From contig NZ_CP076457.1 of assembly GCF_018866325.1 (NCBI RefSeq), forward strand, positions 4,189,001-4,253,000: a stretch of 64,000 nt of DNA, in the 5' to 3' direction. Under the pieces are notes generated by a model. That model was not told the DNA's origin and searched no databases. It saw only the letters and a program-made list of their open reading frames with translations. The translations under genes were made by a program, and so were the position numbers. This document shows, piece after piece, positions 32,783-40,985 of the stretch; position 1 is the first letter of the stretch; every line of letters starts with the position of its first letter. This DNA comes from Streptomyces sp. YPW6 (GTDB lineage Bacteria; Actinomycetota; Actinomycetes; Streptomycetales; Streptomycetaceae).

Positions 32783-33697
32783 ATGCCCAACGAAGACGAG
32801 CTCCCGTTCGAGGACAGCTTCGGTTCTCAACTGCGCCGTGCCGGAGGGACCTTCGAGCTGTCCGGCCGCGCCGCCCTGGTGGACGGCGCGCTGGAACAGG
32901 GGCGGCGCACCGTGCGCCGCCGCCGCGTCGCCGCCGTGGCCGGAAGCGTGCTGACCCTGGCCCTCGTCGGCGGCGGAGTCACCTTCGCCACCGGCCAGCT
33001 GGGCCCCTCCGGGGACGGGGTGAACGTCGCGAGCAGCGGCCCGGTCGGGCATACCTCCACGCCCACGCCGACCGCCACGGACACCGCGACGCCGACACCC
33101 GCGCCGACGAGTGACCCGGAGAAGGCCGCGAAGGGCGCCCCTTCGCCCTCGGACGCGCCGACAGCCGGGTCCGCGTCCGCCACTCCCACGGCGGGTGCGG
33201 GCACCCGCGAGCCGTCGCCGGACCCGGCCTCACGCGGCACGCACGACGCCGGGATCCCGGCTCCGCCGCTCGACTACACGCTGCTGATGCCCACCTTCCG
33301 CGCCCTGCTGCCGGAGGGGCTGACGGTGACGGACGTGACGGACAGCGGGGGCGAGTTCGCCTCGGTCGTCGTCGACGACGGCAAGGGCCGCTCCCTCGTG
33401 CAGATCAATGTGCAGCCGGACATGCGGGACGTCGCGGGCGATCTCTACGGCGACGCGACCACCCGGCCCGACGGCACCCTGCTCGCCACCGCGAAGAAGC
33501 CCGGCGAGAAGGGCGGCGCGGGGGTCGTCATGTGGACGGCCGACAGCATGCGCCCGGACGGCCTGCGGATCGTCGTCTCGGCCTTCAACTCCGGTGAGCA
33601 GTCGAGTCCCGCCACCCGCAAGGCGCCCGCGCTCACCATGGACCAGCTCATCGCCCTGGTCATCAGCCCGGAGTGGCCGAAGCTCCAGCAGCGGTAG
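32783..33697 (+). CDS. Single-pass membrane protein, possible sigma-factor partner
   Basis: Protein of 304 aa. Residues 1-50 are cytoplasmic (EDELPFEDSFGSQLRRAGGTFELSGRAALVDGALEQGRR), followed by a basic stop and one membrane helix (VAAVAGSVLTLALVGGGVTFATG). A long Thr/Pro/Ala linker leads to an extracellular domain of about 140 aa (LDYTLLMPTFRALLPEGLTVTDVTDSGGEF...). The layout (short inner tail, one helix, outer sensor) and the position 157 bp after the ECF gene suggest an anti-sigma role, but no zinc anti-sigma motif (HxxxCxxC) is present. The outer domain is unrecognised. Confidence 0.7.
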   Translation: MPNEDELPFEDSFGSQLRRAGGTFELSGRAALVDGALEQGRRTVRRRRVAAVAGSVLTLALVGGGVTFATGQLGPSGDGVNVASSGPVGHTSTPTPTATDTATPTPAPTSDPEKAAKGAPSPSDAPTAGSASATPTAGAGTREPSPDPASRGTHDAGIPAPPLDYTLLMPTFRALLPEGLTVTDVTDSGGEFASVVVDDGKGRSLVQINVQPDMRDVAGDLYGDATTRPDGTLLATAKKPGEKGGAGVVMWTADSMRPDGLRIVVSAFNSGEQSSPATRKAPALTMDQLIALVISPEWPKLQQR

Positions 33698-33723
33698 CCC
33701 CGGGCCCGAGGGGCGCCGCCCCG

Positions 33724-33798
33724 GCCGCCGTGTCCTGTGCCGCCGTGTCCCGTGCCGCGGTGTCCTGCGCTGCTGCGTCCTGTGCCGCCGCGTCCCGT
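33724..33798. repeat. 15-bp tandem repeat, five copies
   Basis: Units of the type GCCGCCGTGTCCTGT repeat five times with one to four changes each. A looser ~48-bp repeat (GGGTTCTCGTTCCG... / GGGTCCTCGTTCCG...) follows to about 33896. It lies between convergent genes. Confidence 0.8.
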
Positions 33799-33941
33799 GG
33801 GTTCTCGTTCCGCCCGTGGGTACGCGCCCTGTGAGTCCGCGCTCTGTGGGTCCTCGTTCCGACCGTGGGTCCGCGTTCTGCGGGTCCGTACCCTGAGGAG
33901 TCGCGCCGCCCCGGCCGCGGCGACGGAGGGGGAGCGCGGGC

Positions 33942-35669
33942 TCACTTCGCGTCCGAATACCGCTCCACCACCGCCGTCGTGAAGGGGAACCGCACCGGCG
34001 TCTCGCCGAAGACGGTCCGCCCGGCCAGCTCGCCCGCCGCCCGGATCGCCTCGGCGACGGCGGCGCTCTCCTCGGCCGGGCAGTGCACGATCACCTCGTC
34101 GTGCTGGAAGAACACCAGCTGCGCCCGCAGCCCCTGTGCGAAGAGGGACCGGCGCAGCCCCGCCAGGAGCAGCAGCGCCCAGTCGGCCGCACTGCCCTGC
34201 ACCACGAAGTTACGGGTGAAGCGCCCCCGGGCCCGGGCCGTTCCGCCGCCGGAGGCGGACCCGGGGCCCGGGTCGTCGCCGGAGCCTCCGGGGTCCTCCT
34301 GGGGGATGCCCGCCTCCTCGTTCTGTCCCGCGGAGACGACCGGCGGGCTGGTGCGGCCCAGCCAGGTCCGCACCACGCGGCCCTCCTCGCCCGCCCGCGC
34401 CGCGTCGTCGACATAGGCGACGGCCAGCGGGAAGCGGCGGCGCAGCGCGGCCAGGTTCTTCAGCCCGTCCCCGGAGGTCTGGCCGTAGATCGCGCCGAGC
34501 AGCGCCAGCTTGGCGTGCTCGCGGTCGCCGGAGAACGCCCGGTCGGACAGGGCCTTGTAGAGGTCGCCGTCATGGCCGGCCACCTCCATCAGCCCCCGGT
34601 CGCGGGAGATCGCCGCCAGCACCCGGGGCTCCATCTGGTCGGCGTCCGCGACGACGAGCCGCCAGCCCGGATCGGCGACGACGGCCTGCCGGATCACCTT
34701 GGGGATCTGGAGCGCCCCGCCGCCGTTGGTCGTCCAGCGGCCGCTGACCGTGCCGCCCGGCTGGTACTCCGGGCGGAAGCGGCCCTCGCGCACCCAGTCC
34801 TGGAGCCAGGACCAGCCGTGCGCGGTCCAGATCCGGTACAGCTTCTTGTACGCGATCAGCGGCTCGACCGCCGGATGGTCCAGCCCCTCCAGCTCCCACC
34901 GCCGGGTCGACTTCACCGCGATCCCCGCCCGCGCGAACGCCTTCACCACATCGGCGGGCAGATCCGGGCGCACCCTCACCCCGGCTCCCGGAGAACCGGG
35001 GGAGGCCCCGCGGGCGAACGCGGCCGACACCTCGTCCGCCAGCTCCGCGAGTCTGCGGGGCTCGCCGCCGCCCGCGTACCGCTCGCCCAGCAGGCCGTTC
35101 AGCACCTCCCGGTGGACGTCGGCGCGCCAGGGCAGCCCGGCCCGGTGCATCTCGGCGGCCACGAGCATGCCCGCCGACTCCGACGCGGTCAGCAGCCGCA
35201 TCCGGTCGGGGTGCTCGGCCGCGTCATGGCGGCGCAGCTGGTCCGCGTAGACCCGCAGGAGCCCCTCGAACGGCACGCCGGGCCCCGAGGACGGCTCGAA
35301 GAGGGAGGACTGCGCGCCCGGTTCGGCGGACCGGGCCGGCGGGTCGGGCGGCACCGGGGCGTCGTCCAGCCGGGCCAGCGCGGCGGCGGCCGACCGGGGC
35401 TCGCCGAGCCGCCCGGCGTGCCCGAGCAGCAGCAGCTCGGCGCACTCGATGTCGTAGCACCGCTCGACCCGGACCCCGGCGGCGAGCAGCCGGGGGTAGA
35501 CCTCGGCGGTCGACCGCCACACCCAGCGCACCACGTCGGGGCGGGAGCGGACCGCCTCGACGAGGTCGGGCTCGGCGACGACGGGACCGGCGGGCGTGCC
35601 GTCCCGGGCGAGCGGCGCGAGCAGCGCCCCGCCCCCGTCCGCGGCCGCCACCGCCCACCGTCCGGTCAT
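33942..35669 (-). CDS. Family A DNA polymerase, exonuclease/polymerase type without 5' nuclease
   Basis: DNA polymerase of 575 aa. The N-terminal third is a divergent 3'-5' exonuclease-like fold. The polymerase domain has motif A as VVADADQMEPRVLAAISRD, motif B as HAKLALLGAIYGQTSGDG, and motif C as FFQHDEVIVHCP. The residue equivalent to the usual DYSQIELR pair is partly changed (D-A-D-Q-M-E-P-R). A Gly/Pro/Asp-rich insertion of about 35 residues separates motif B from FTRNFVVQGSAADW. It is distinct from the housekeeping Pol I and is widespread in actinobacteria; a repair role is likely but not shown. Start ATG 35669 lies 7 bases after CAGACT. Confidence 0.85.
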   Translation of the reverse strand: MTGRWAVAAADGGGALLAPLARDGTPAGPVVAEPDLVEAVRSRPDVVRWVWRSTAEVYPRLLAAGVRVERCYDIECAELLLLGHAGRLGEPRSAAAALARLDDAPVPPDPPARSAEPGAQSSLFEPSSGPGVPFEGLLRVYADQLRRHDAAEHPDRMRLLTASESAGMLVAAEMHRAGLPWRADVHREVLNGLLGERYAGGGEPRRLAELADEVSAAFARGASPGSPGAGVRVRPDLPADVVKAFARAGIAVKSTRRWELEGLDHPAVEPLIAYKKLYRIWTAHGWSWLQDWVREGRFRPEYQPGGTVSGRWTTNGGGALQIPKVIRQAVVADPGWRLVVADADQMEPRVLAAISRDRGLMEVAGHDGDLYKALSDRAFSGDREHAKLALLGAIYGQTSGDGLKNLAALRRRFPLAVAYVDDAARAGEEGRVVRTWLGRTSPPVVSAGQNEEAGIPQEDPGGSGDDPGPGSASGGGTARARGRFTRNFVVQGSAADWALLLLAGLRRSLFAQGLRAQLVFFQHDEVIVHCPAEESAAVAEAIRAAGELAGRTVFGETPVRFPFTTAVVERYSDAK

Positions 35670-35718
35670 GGGGACGAGTCTGGCACCCGCCACTGACAAC
35701 GCCCCGGAGCCGCGCGCC

Positions 35719-35724
35719 TACCCT
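35719..35724 (+). promoter_or_regulatory. -10 box of leaderless promoter for DUF2786 gene
   Basis: TACCCT ends 7 bases before ATG 35732, with no ribosome site. Confidence 0.5.
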
Positions 35725-35731
35725 TGGACGG

Positions 35732-36895
35732 ATGGAATCCGTGATCGACCGGGCCTGCGCGGCGGCCCTCTACGCGGAGGGCGACGCCGCCCTGGACACC
35801 GGTGCCTCCCTGCTCGCCGCCGCCCCGGACGCCGACGACGCGGCGCACCGGCGCGGTGAGGAGTTCGTGCGCCGGGCGTGGGAGCGCGGCTGGCACCCCG
35901 CCGACCTGGTCCGGTTCGTCCGGCGGGAGCTGGACGAGCGGCGGGCGGCGCTGGCGGGGACCCTGGTCGTCGCCGAGACCGCCCGGTACCCGGAGCTGCC
36001 GCCCCGGTGGCGGCAGCAGCTCGCGGAGCTCCCGCCGCCCGTGCCGCGCAACCGGCCCGACCGGTTCTCGTACGCCGCCGGTCTGCTGGAGCTGTACCGG
36101 GTGCTGTTGCGGCTGCCCGCCATCGAGCCCGTCGGACCGCCGCCCGGGGCCGCCGCCGGCCTTCCGCACCGGCTGCCCGCCGCCGACGAGCCCCGCGTGC
36201 TCACCCGGATCCGGGCGCTGCTGGCGAAGGCGGAGGCGACCGGCTTCCCGGAGGAGGCCGAGGCACTGACCACCAAGGCGCAGGAGCTGATGGCCCGGCA
36301 CACCATCGACGAGGCCCTGCTCGCCGCCCGGACGCGGAGCCGCGCGATGCCGGGGGCCTGCCGGGTCGGGGTGGAACCCCCGTACGAGAGCGACAAGGCG
36401 GTCCTGCTGGACGCCGTCGCCGCCGCGAACCGCTGCCGGGCCGTGTGGAACGAGGACCTCGGCTTCTCCACGGTCGTCGGCTTCGACGCGGACCTGGAGG
36501 CGGTCGAGCTGCTGTTCACCTCGCTGCTCGTCCAGGGGACGACCGCGATGACCCGGGCGGAGGCCGGACAGCGCGCCGGAGGGCGTAAGCGGACCAAGAC
36601 CTTCCGGCAGGCGTTCTGGAGGGGGTACGCCCAGCGCCTCGGCCGACGGCTGGCCGCCGACGCCGAGCGGGTCACCGCGGAGGCCGGCACGGGCGGGGAC
36701 GGCGGACTGCTCCCCGTCCTCGCGGCGCGTGACGTCGCCGTCGCCGACACCGCCGAGCGGATGTTCCCGCGGACCACGACCACCCGGCTGCGCGGGGTCG
36801 TCGATCCGGCCGGCTGGACGCACGGCACCGAGGCCGCCGACCGGGCCCGGGTGGGCGGCACGCCGCACCGACCCGACGGGGAAATCATGGCTTAA
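35732..36895 (+). CDS. DUF2786 domain-containing protein
   Basis: Soluble protein of 387 aa. The DUF2786 helix pair lies near residues 155-195 (VLTRIRALLAKAEATGFPEEAEALTTKAQELMARHTIDEALL). The N-terminal region is helical and Arg-rich (ERGWHPADLVRFVRRELDERRAALAG). The C-terminal region has CRAVWNEDLGFSTVVGFDADLEAVELLFTSLLVQGTTAM and a conserved FRQAFWRGYAQRLGRRL, also seen in relatives from phages and plasmids. The function is unknown. It is divergent from the DNA polymerase gene across 62 bp, so a nucleic-acid link is possible but unproven. Confidence 0.8.
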   Translation: MESVIDRACAAALYAEGDAALDTGASLLAAAPDADDAAHRRGEEFVRRAWERGWHPADLVRFVRRELDERRAALAGTLVVAETARYPELPPRWRQQLAELPPPVPRNRPDRFSYAAGLLELYRVLLRLPAIEPVGPPPGAAAGLPHRLPAADEPRVLTRIRALLAKAEATGFPEEAEALTTKAQELMARHTIDEALLAARTRSRAMPGACRVGVEPPYESDKAVLLDAVAAANRCRAVWNEDLGFSTVVGFDADLEAVELLFTSLLVQGTTAMTRAEAGQRAGGRKRTKTFRQAFWRGYAQRLGRRLAADAERVTAEAGTGGDGGLLPVLAARDVAVADTAERMFPRTTTTRLRGVVDPAGWTHGTEAADRARVGGTPHRPDGEIMA

Positions 36896-36921
36896 GTCGG
36901 GCTTGTCCGTGTTGGTCCCGT

Positions 36922-36927
36922 TAGGCT
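36922..36927 (+). promoter_or_regulatory. -10 box of leaderless promoter for FUSC gene
   Basis: TAGGCT ends 6 bases before ATG 36934. The gap to the upstream gene is only 38 bp. Confidence 0.45.
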
Positions 36928-36933
36928 CGGCCC

Positions 36934-39060
36934 ATGAGCTGGCTCCGGGCGCTGAAGGAGACCGCCCGCTCGGGGCTGGAGATCGAGCGGCAGAAACTGG
37001 AACCCCTCATCGCCGTCCGGGGCGCGGCCGGCCTCGCCCTCGTCATCGGCATCAGCCTCGTGCTGTTCGGCCCGGAGATCGCGGCGAGTTCCGCGTTCGG
37101 CGCGTTCCAGGCGGCCATCGCCACCTTCCAGCGCAGCTGGCGGCCGCGCCCCGTCCTGGCCCTGGTCTCCGGCGCGAGCCTCGCCGTCTCGACGTTCGTC
37201 GGGTACGTCAGCGGCGCGCACGTCGTGCTCTTCCTCTGCCTGCTCGGCCTCTGGACCTTCCTCGCCGGGCTCGCCTGGGCGGCGGGCCCCACGGCCGGCA
37301 TCATCGCCGCGTCCAACGTCGCGATCATGCTGGTGACCATCACGCTGCCCACCTCGGTGGTGGACGCCGCCGTCCACGCGGGGATGATCGCCGTCGGCGG
37401 CCTCGTGCAGGCCGCGCTCATCGTCCTCTTCCCGGTCCGCAGATGGGGCGCCCAGCGCGACGCGCTCGCCGACGCCCTGGCCGCCGAGGCCGACTACGCC
37501 CGCCGCCTGCGCCACGACCCGGTCGCCCCCTTCGACCCGCTGCCCCTGATGACCGCCCGCAGCGCCGCCGCCGTCACCTCGCGCCAGGCCCGCCGCCGCC
37601 CCGCCGAGCTGCGCGGAGCCCGGGGCGTGGCCGAGCGGCTGCGCCCGGTGCTGGCCTCGCTGGCGGACCCGGCGATGGGGGTGCCCGGGGGCGGGCTGGA
37701 ACGGCTCTGGGTCAACGAACTGCTGGGCGCGGCCGGATCGGTCCTGGACGCCGCCGCGCGGGCCGTCCGCCACGGTGAGCCCGTCCACCTCTCCGTCACC
37801 GACCTCGGCGTCCTGAAGACCCCCGACAACGACGTGATCCTCGTCGGCCCCGCCCGCCGCGCCGCCGACCGCCTCTCGGCCCTGCTCGACGACGTCCTGG
37901 AGATCGCGGAGGGCACCGGGACCGACAGCGGGATCCCCACGGACCTCGCACCGGACACCCGGCACCGGCCCTCGCTGCTGAAGCTGGTCCCGGTGGTGCT
38001 GGCCGCGATGCGCCGCGAGATGCACCACGGCTCGCCGGTCATGCGCCACGCGATCCGGGTGGCGGTGGTCGCCGTCTCCGGCTACTTCCTGGGCGAGGCG
38101 GTGCCGCTCGGCCACGGCTACTGGGCGCCGATGACCGCCGTCATGGTGATGCGGCCCGACTTCTCGCAGACGTACGCCCGCTCCGCCGGACGCTTCGGCG
38201 GCACCCTGGTCGGCGTCGGGCTCGCCACCGCGACCGTGCAGACCGCCCACCCCGACGCCCGGCTCTCCTCGCTCCTGGCGGTGGTCTGCGCCGGGCTGAT
38301 GTTCCTGCTGATGGGCACCGGCTACGCGGTCGGCCAGGCCTGCGTCGCCGCGTACGTCGTCTTCCTCCTCGGCATGGCCGGCGACGACTGGTCCCAGACC
38401 GTCACCGAACGCATCGTGCTGACCCTCGCCGGCGGGCTCCTCGCGATGATCGCGTACGCCCTCTACCCGGCCTGGGAGACGCCGCGGCTGCGCAACCGGC
38501 TGGCCGAGTGGCTGGTGGCGGACGGCCGGTACGCGGCCACGGTCGTCGACCGGTACGCCGACCCCGCCTCCCGGGACGACGAGGACGTCCGGGAGGCGCT
38601 GATCGCGACCCGGGAGGCCCGCGTCGCGTGGCAGGAGGCGCTGGCGACCGCCCAGCACGAACCCGTACGCCACCGGGGCATCTCGCGGGCCGCGGCCACC
38701 GACGCCCAGCACGCGCTGGCCCAGCTGGGCCGGTCCGCGATGGTGCTGGAGGCCCATCTGCCGGCCCGGTCGGCCGACCCGGTGCCCGGCGCGGCCCAGT
38801 TGGCCGAGGCGCTGCGCCGGGCCACCGAGAAGGGCGCCAAGGCGGTACGGGAGCGGCGGCTGCCCGACTGGCAGCCGGTGGTGGACGCGGTGGCCCACTG
38901 GGACATGCCCACCCCGACGGACGACGGCACGACACCGGTCGGCGACCCGGTCGTGCGCCGGGGCGCGGCGCTGCTGCTGGACGCGCTGGAGGAGTTCACC
39001 CGCGCCCTGGACGAGCGCGGCGGCTCCACCCGCGTCAGCAGCACCCTCGCCGGGAACTGA
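36934..39060 (+). CDS. FUSC/aromatic acid exporter family membrane protein
   Basis: Integral membrane protein of 708 aa with two clusters of hydrophobic helices: about residues 25-170 (GAAGLALVIGISLVLFGPEIAASSAFGAFQAAI...) and 375-520 (VAVVAVSGYFLGEAVPLGHGYWAPMTAVMVMRPDFSQTYARSAGRFGGTLVG). The second matches the FUSC signature. The two halves are separated and followed by soluble helical regions. The fusaric-acid-resistance/AaeB family exports aromatic acids with a periplasmic adaptor in Gram-negatives; Gram-positive members act alone. The substrate is unknown; the dioxygenase 5 kb away makes an aromatic acid conceivable. Confidence 0.85.
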   Translation: MSWLRALKETARSGLEIERQKLEPLIAVRGAAGLALVIGISLVLFGPEIAASSAFGAFQAAIATFQRSWRPRPVLALVSGASLAVSTFVGYVSGAHVVLFLCLLGLWTFLAGLAWAAGPTAGIIAASNVAIMLVTITLPTSVVDAAVHAGMIAVGGLVQAALIVLFPVRRWGAQRDALADALAAEADYARRLRHDPVAPFDPLPLMTARSAAAVTSRQARRRPAELRGARGVAERLRPVLASLADPAMGVPGGGLERLWVNELLGAAGSVLDAAARAVRHGEPVHLSVTDLGVLKTPDNDVILVGPARRAADRLSALLDDVLEIAEGTGTDSGIPTDLAPDTRHRPSLLKLVPVVLAAMRREMHHGSPVMRHAIRVAVVAVSGYFLGEAVPLGHGYWAPMTAVMVMRPDFSQTYARSAGRFGGTLVGVGLATATVQTAHPDARLSSLLAVVCAGLMFLLMGTGYAVGQACVAAYVVFLLGMAGDDWSQTVTERIVLTLAGGLLAMIAYALYPAWETPRLRNRLAEWLVADGRYAATVVDRYADPASRDDEDVREALIATREARVAWQEALATAQHEPVRHRGISRAAATDAQHALAQLGRSAMVLEAHLPARSADPVPGAAQLAEALRRATEKGAKAVRERRLPDWQPVVDAVAHWDMPTPTDDGTTPVGDPVVRRGAALLLDALEEFTRALDERGGSTRVSSTLAGN

Positions 39061-39090
39061 GCGCCCCGGTGCTTCCCGGGCCGACAGGCC

Positions 39091-39606
39091 CTACGGCGCG
39101 GGGATCTCGGACAGGTCCGGGAGACCGGGAAGCGAGGGCATCCCGCTCGGCAGCTTGCCCGGGTCCGCCTTGGTGAGGGTGTCCTCGGCACCGCTGTCCC
39201 ACGAGACGACCAGCTTCGAGCCGTCGACGGAGTCGATCGCGCCCATCGTCCGGTCGGCGCCGCCGCCGTCGGTGCACTTCAGCGCGAGCATCGGCGCGCC
39301 GTCCATCTCCCGCACGTCGCCCTGGCACACGGACCGGTCGGCGACGAGGGCGACCTTGCCGGAGGAGATGGAGACCGTGACGTTCCTGCCGTCCGTCAGC
39401 CCGGCCCAGGTGCCCTCCAGGGCGGCGGCGCCGGCGGTGCTCCCGCCGGATTCCCCGGAGCCGCCGTCACCGGTGCCGGGCGCCGCGCTCGCCGGCGCGT
39501 CCGCGCCGGAGTCCTTCGGTGCGTCGTCGCTGCCGCAGGCGACCAAGGTGAACGAGGCGGCCAGGGCGGCCACCGCGATGGCGCCGGTGCGTGGAGAGCT
39601 GGTCAC
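39091..39606 (-). CDS. Hypothetical lipoprotein
   Basis: Exported lipoprotein of 171 aa with lipobox LVACG (Cys near residue 24). A Gly/Ser/Asp linker precedes a small beta-rich domain of about 105 aa (LEGTWAGLTDGRNVTVSISSGKVALVADRSVCQGDV...DGAPMLALKCTDGGG) with two Cys that may pair. The fold and role are not recognised; it resembles other small actinobacterial secreted proteins with a GTW start. The GTG at 39606 has AAGGGGG upstream. It converges with the FUSC gene. Confidence 0.75.
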   Translation of the reverse strand: MTSSPRTGAIAVAALAASFTLVACGSDDAPKDSGADAPASAAPGTGDGGSGESGGSTAGAAALEGTWAGLTDGRNVTVSISSGKVALVADRSVCQGDVREMDGAPMLALKCTDGGGADRTMGAIDSVDGSKLVVSWDSGAEDTLTKADPGKLPSGMPSLPGLPDLSEIPAP

Positions 39607-39768
39607 GTGGAGTTCCCCCTTGTTGCTTTCCGGTCGAAAGACCGCGCCACGTTACCAAGGTCTTCACGGATCAACTCCGGTAAGCGGGAGCGAAATAGGC
39701 GTGCCGTTCGTCTCTCTTCCGGAGGCGCGGCCCGCGTGGATAAGCCTGTAATCGAAGGAACACCCGCC

Positions 39769-39792
39769 GTGCACGTGCATCTGCTCATGCAT
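39769..39792 (-). promoter_or_regulatory. 24-bp operator-like motif, copy 1 (upstream of DUF397 gene)
   Basis: On the reverse strand this reads ATGCATGAGCAGATGCACGT followed by GCAC, ending in the perfect palindrome GTGCACGTGCAC. It matches copy 2 (40790-40813) at 22 of 24 positions in inverted orientation. It ends exactly 17 bp before the -10 hexamer TATGAT (39810-39815), so it covers the -35 region of the DUF397 promoter. Confidence 0.65.
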
Positions 39793-39809
39793 GGGCATAT
39801 GAACAGAGC

Positions 39810-39815
39810 TATGAT
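39810..39815 (+). promoter_or_regulatory. -10 box for DUF397 gene
   Basis: TATGAT is close to the TATAAT consensus and 44 bp before GTG 39860. The upstream 24-bp motif occupies the place of the -35 box. Confidence 0.5.
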
Positions 39816-39859
39816 CCGAGCTAGTTGACACTTGCACCTTGCAACTCGGGGAGCGTCCT

Positions 39860-40102
39860 GTGCACCACGTGTACAACGGCATGGCGGCCACAGAGCTTCG
39901 CGGAGTCGTCTGGCAGAAGAGCAGGCACAGCAACTCCCAGGGTTCCTGCGTGGAGTTCGCGCGGCTGCCCGGTGGAAATGTGGCGATGCGCAACTCCCGT
40001 CACCCCGACGGGCCCGCTCTCGTCTACACGCCCGCGGAGATCGAGGCGCTGCTGCTGGGCGTCAAGGACGGCGAGTTCGACCATCTCGCGACCGGCGCCT
40101 GA
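39860..40102 (+). CDS. DUF397 small protein
   Basis: Cytoplasmic protein of 80 aa with one DUF397 domain: LRGVVWQKSRHSNSQGSCVEFARLPGGNVAMRNSRHPDGPALVYTPAEIEALLLGVKDGEFDHL. These proteins are usually encoded next to XRE regulators of the WhiJ type and are thought to bind and modulate them during development. Here it is separated from its XRE partner by the ATPase gene. The GTG at 39860 is preferred because GGGGAG lies upstream; a TTG at 39839 is in frame. Confidence 0.85.
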   Translation: MHHVYNGMAATELRGVVWQKSRHSNSQGSCVEFARLPGGNVAMRNSRHPDGPALVYTPAEIEALLLGVKDGEFDHLATGA

Positions 40103-40110
40103 CGCCGGGC

Positions 40111-40129
40111 CCGGCCCCCGAGGGGCCGG
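40111..40129. terminator. Bidirectional hairpin between DUF397 and ATPase genes
   Basis: An 8-bp stem (CCGGCCCC / GGGGCCGG) with a 3-nt loop lies between the convergent stops. Confidence 0.5.
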
Positions 40130-40148
40130 ACCGGGGCGTCGGTGAGCC

Positions 40149-40667
40149 CTACTCCGTCTTCTCCGGCAGGCGGAAGAGCGCCCATACGACCTTGCCGTAC
40201 AGCGGTCCGGTGGGCAGCTCTCCGAGGGGCACGGGAGAGGGGTGCCAGCCCCAGCTGTCGCTGACGCACTCCACCAGGAACAGTCCGCGGCCCGATTCGG
40301 CGGAATCCGCCGCCTCGCCCGCCACCGGGCTCTCCCGGCTGGGGTCGCGCACCGCGCACACCAGCCGCGAGGTCCAGCGCATCAGGTGCAGCCGCACCGG
40401 CGGGTCCTGGAACTCCCGGGGCGGATCGCCGGGCAGCGCGTGCCGCAGGGCGTTGGTGACGAGCTCGGACACCACGAGGGCGACATCGTCGAACCGGTCG
40501 CCCAGCTCCCACCGCTCCAGGGTGGTCCGGGTGAACTTCCGTGCCCCGGAGACCGCTTCGTAGCGCGCGGGCAGGGCGCACGAGGCCGATCCGGCAACCC
40601 CCGAGGGGTCGGTGGGGGGAAGCCCCTGCCGTAACGGCTCGAGCATCGTCGATCCATTCGTCCCCAT
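40149..40667 (-). CDS. RsbW-like ATP-binding protein (HATPase_c_2)
   Basis: Cytoplasmic GHKL-ATPase of 172 aa. The N-box is DDVALVVSELVTNALRHA (about residues 60-77) and the G-box region is ESGRGLFLVECVSDSWG (about 124-140). The family covers anti-sigma-factor kinases such as RsbW/SpoIIAB, but Streptomyces have dozens of stand-alone copies next to XRE/DUF397 genes. The ATG at 40667 is preceded by GGGAG. It is divergent from the XRE gene. Kinase or sigma partners cannot be assigned from sequence. Confidence 0.85.
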   Translation of the reverse strand: MGTNGSTMLEPLRQGLPPTDPSGVAGSASCALPARYEAVSGARKFTRTTLERWELGDRFDDVALVVSELVTNALRHALPGDPPREFQDPPVRLHLMRWTSRLVCAVRDPSRESPVAGEAADSAESGRGLFLVECVSDSWGWHPSPVPLGELPTGPLYGKVVWALFRLPEKTE

Positions 40668-40985
40668 ACGAGGCACTCCCGGGATTCGCGGCTGTAGCGG
40701 CACTGCCTGTAGCGGTACTGCGGGGGGTACAGCGGCACAACACGAGCACGCAGGTGCGCGAGGACCACTGTTCCGAATGCGCACAGCAGATGCAAGGGCA
40801 GATGCACGTGCACGCGCCGGACCTGCCCGATACCGTGGTGGTTGCGGGGCATTTCTTCCCGGGGCCAGTTTCGGAGCTTTCCGGACGTCTTCCCATTTCC
40901 GTAACCGAATGAGTACGGGCTGAAGCGTTTTGGTGGCAGAATCCGGCAGTCGGGGTTCCGGGGGGCTCCGGTGCCAGGGAGAGCG
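40668..40985. promoter_or_regulatory. Divergent regulatory region between ATPase and XRE genes
   Basis: This 318-bp gap has AT-rich patches and no ORF with a ribosome site. Near the ATPase side, TGTAGCGG-type units repeat (TGTAGCGGCACTGC followed by TGTAGCGGTACTGC and a weaker GTACAGCGGCAC). The middle holds copy 2 of the 24-bp motif, with a TACCGT hexamer (40831-40836) 17 bp beyond it. Confidence 0.55.
40790..40813 (+). promoter_or_regulatory. 24-bp operator-like motif, copy 2 (between ATPase and XRE genes)
   Basis: ATGCAAGGGCAGATGCACGT followed by GCAC, ending in the palindrome GTGCACGTGCAC. It is the inverted partner of the motif at 39769-39792. A -10-like TACCGT starts 17 bp after it, the same spacing as at copy 1. 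A natural ligand would be the adjacent XRE regulator. Confidence 0.65.

Noticed and set aside
36892..38898. 668-residue minus-strand open frame opposite the FUSC gene
   Set aside because: The FUSC frame shows membrane helices and a family signature; the opposite frame is a composition artefact of high GC.
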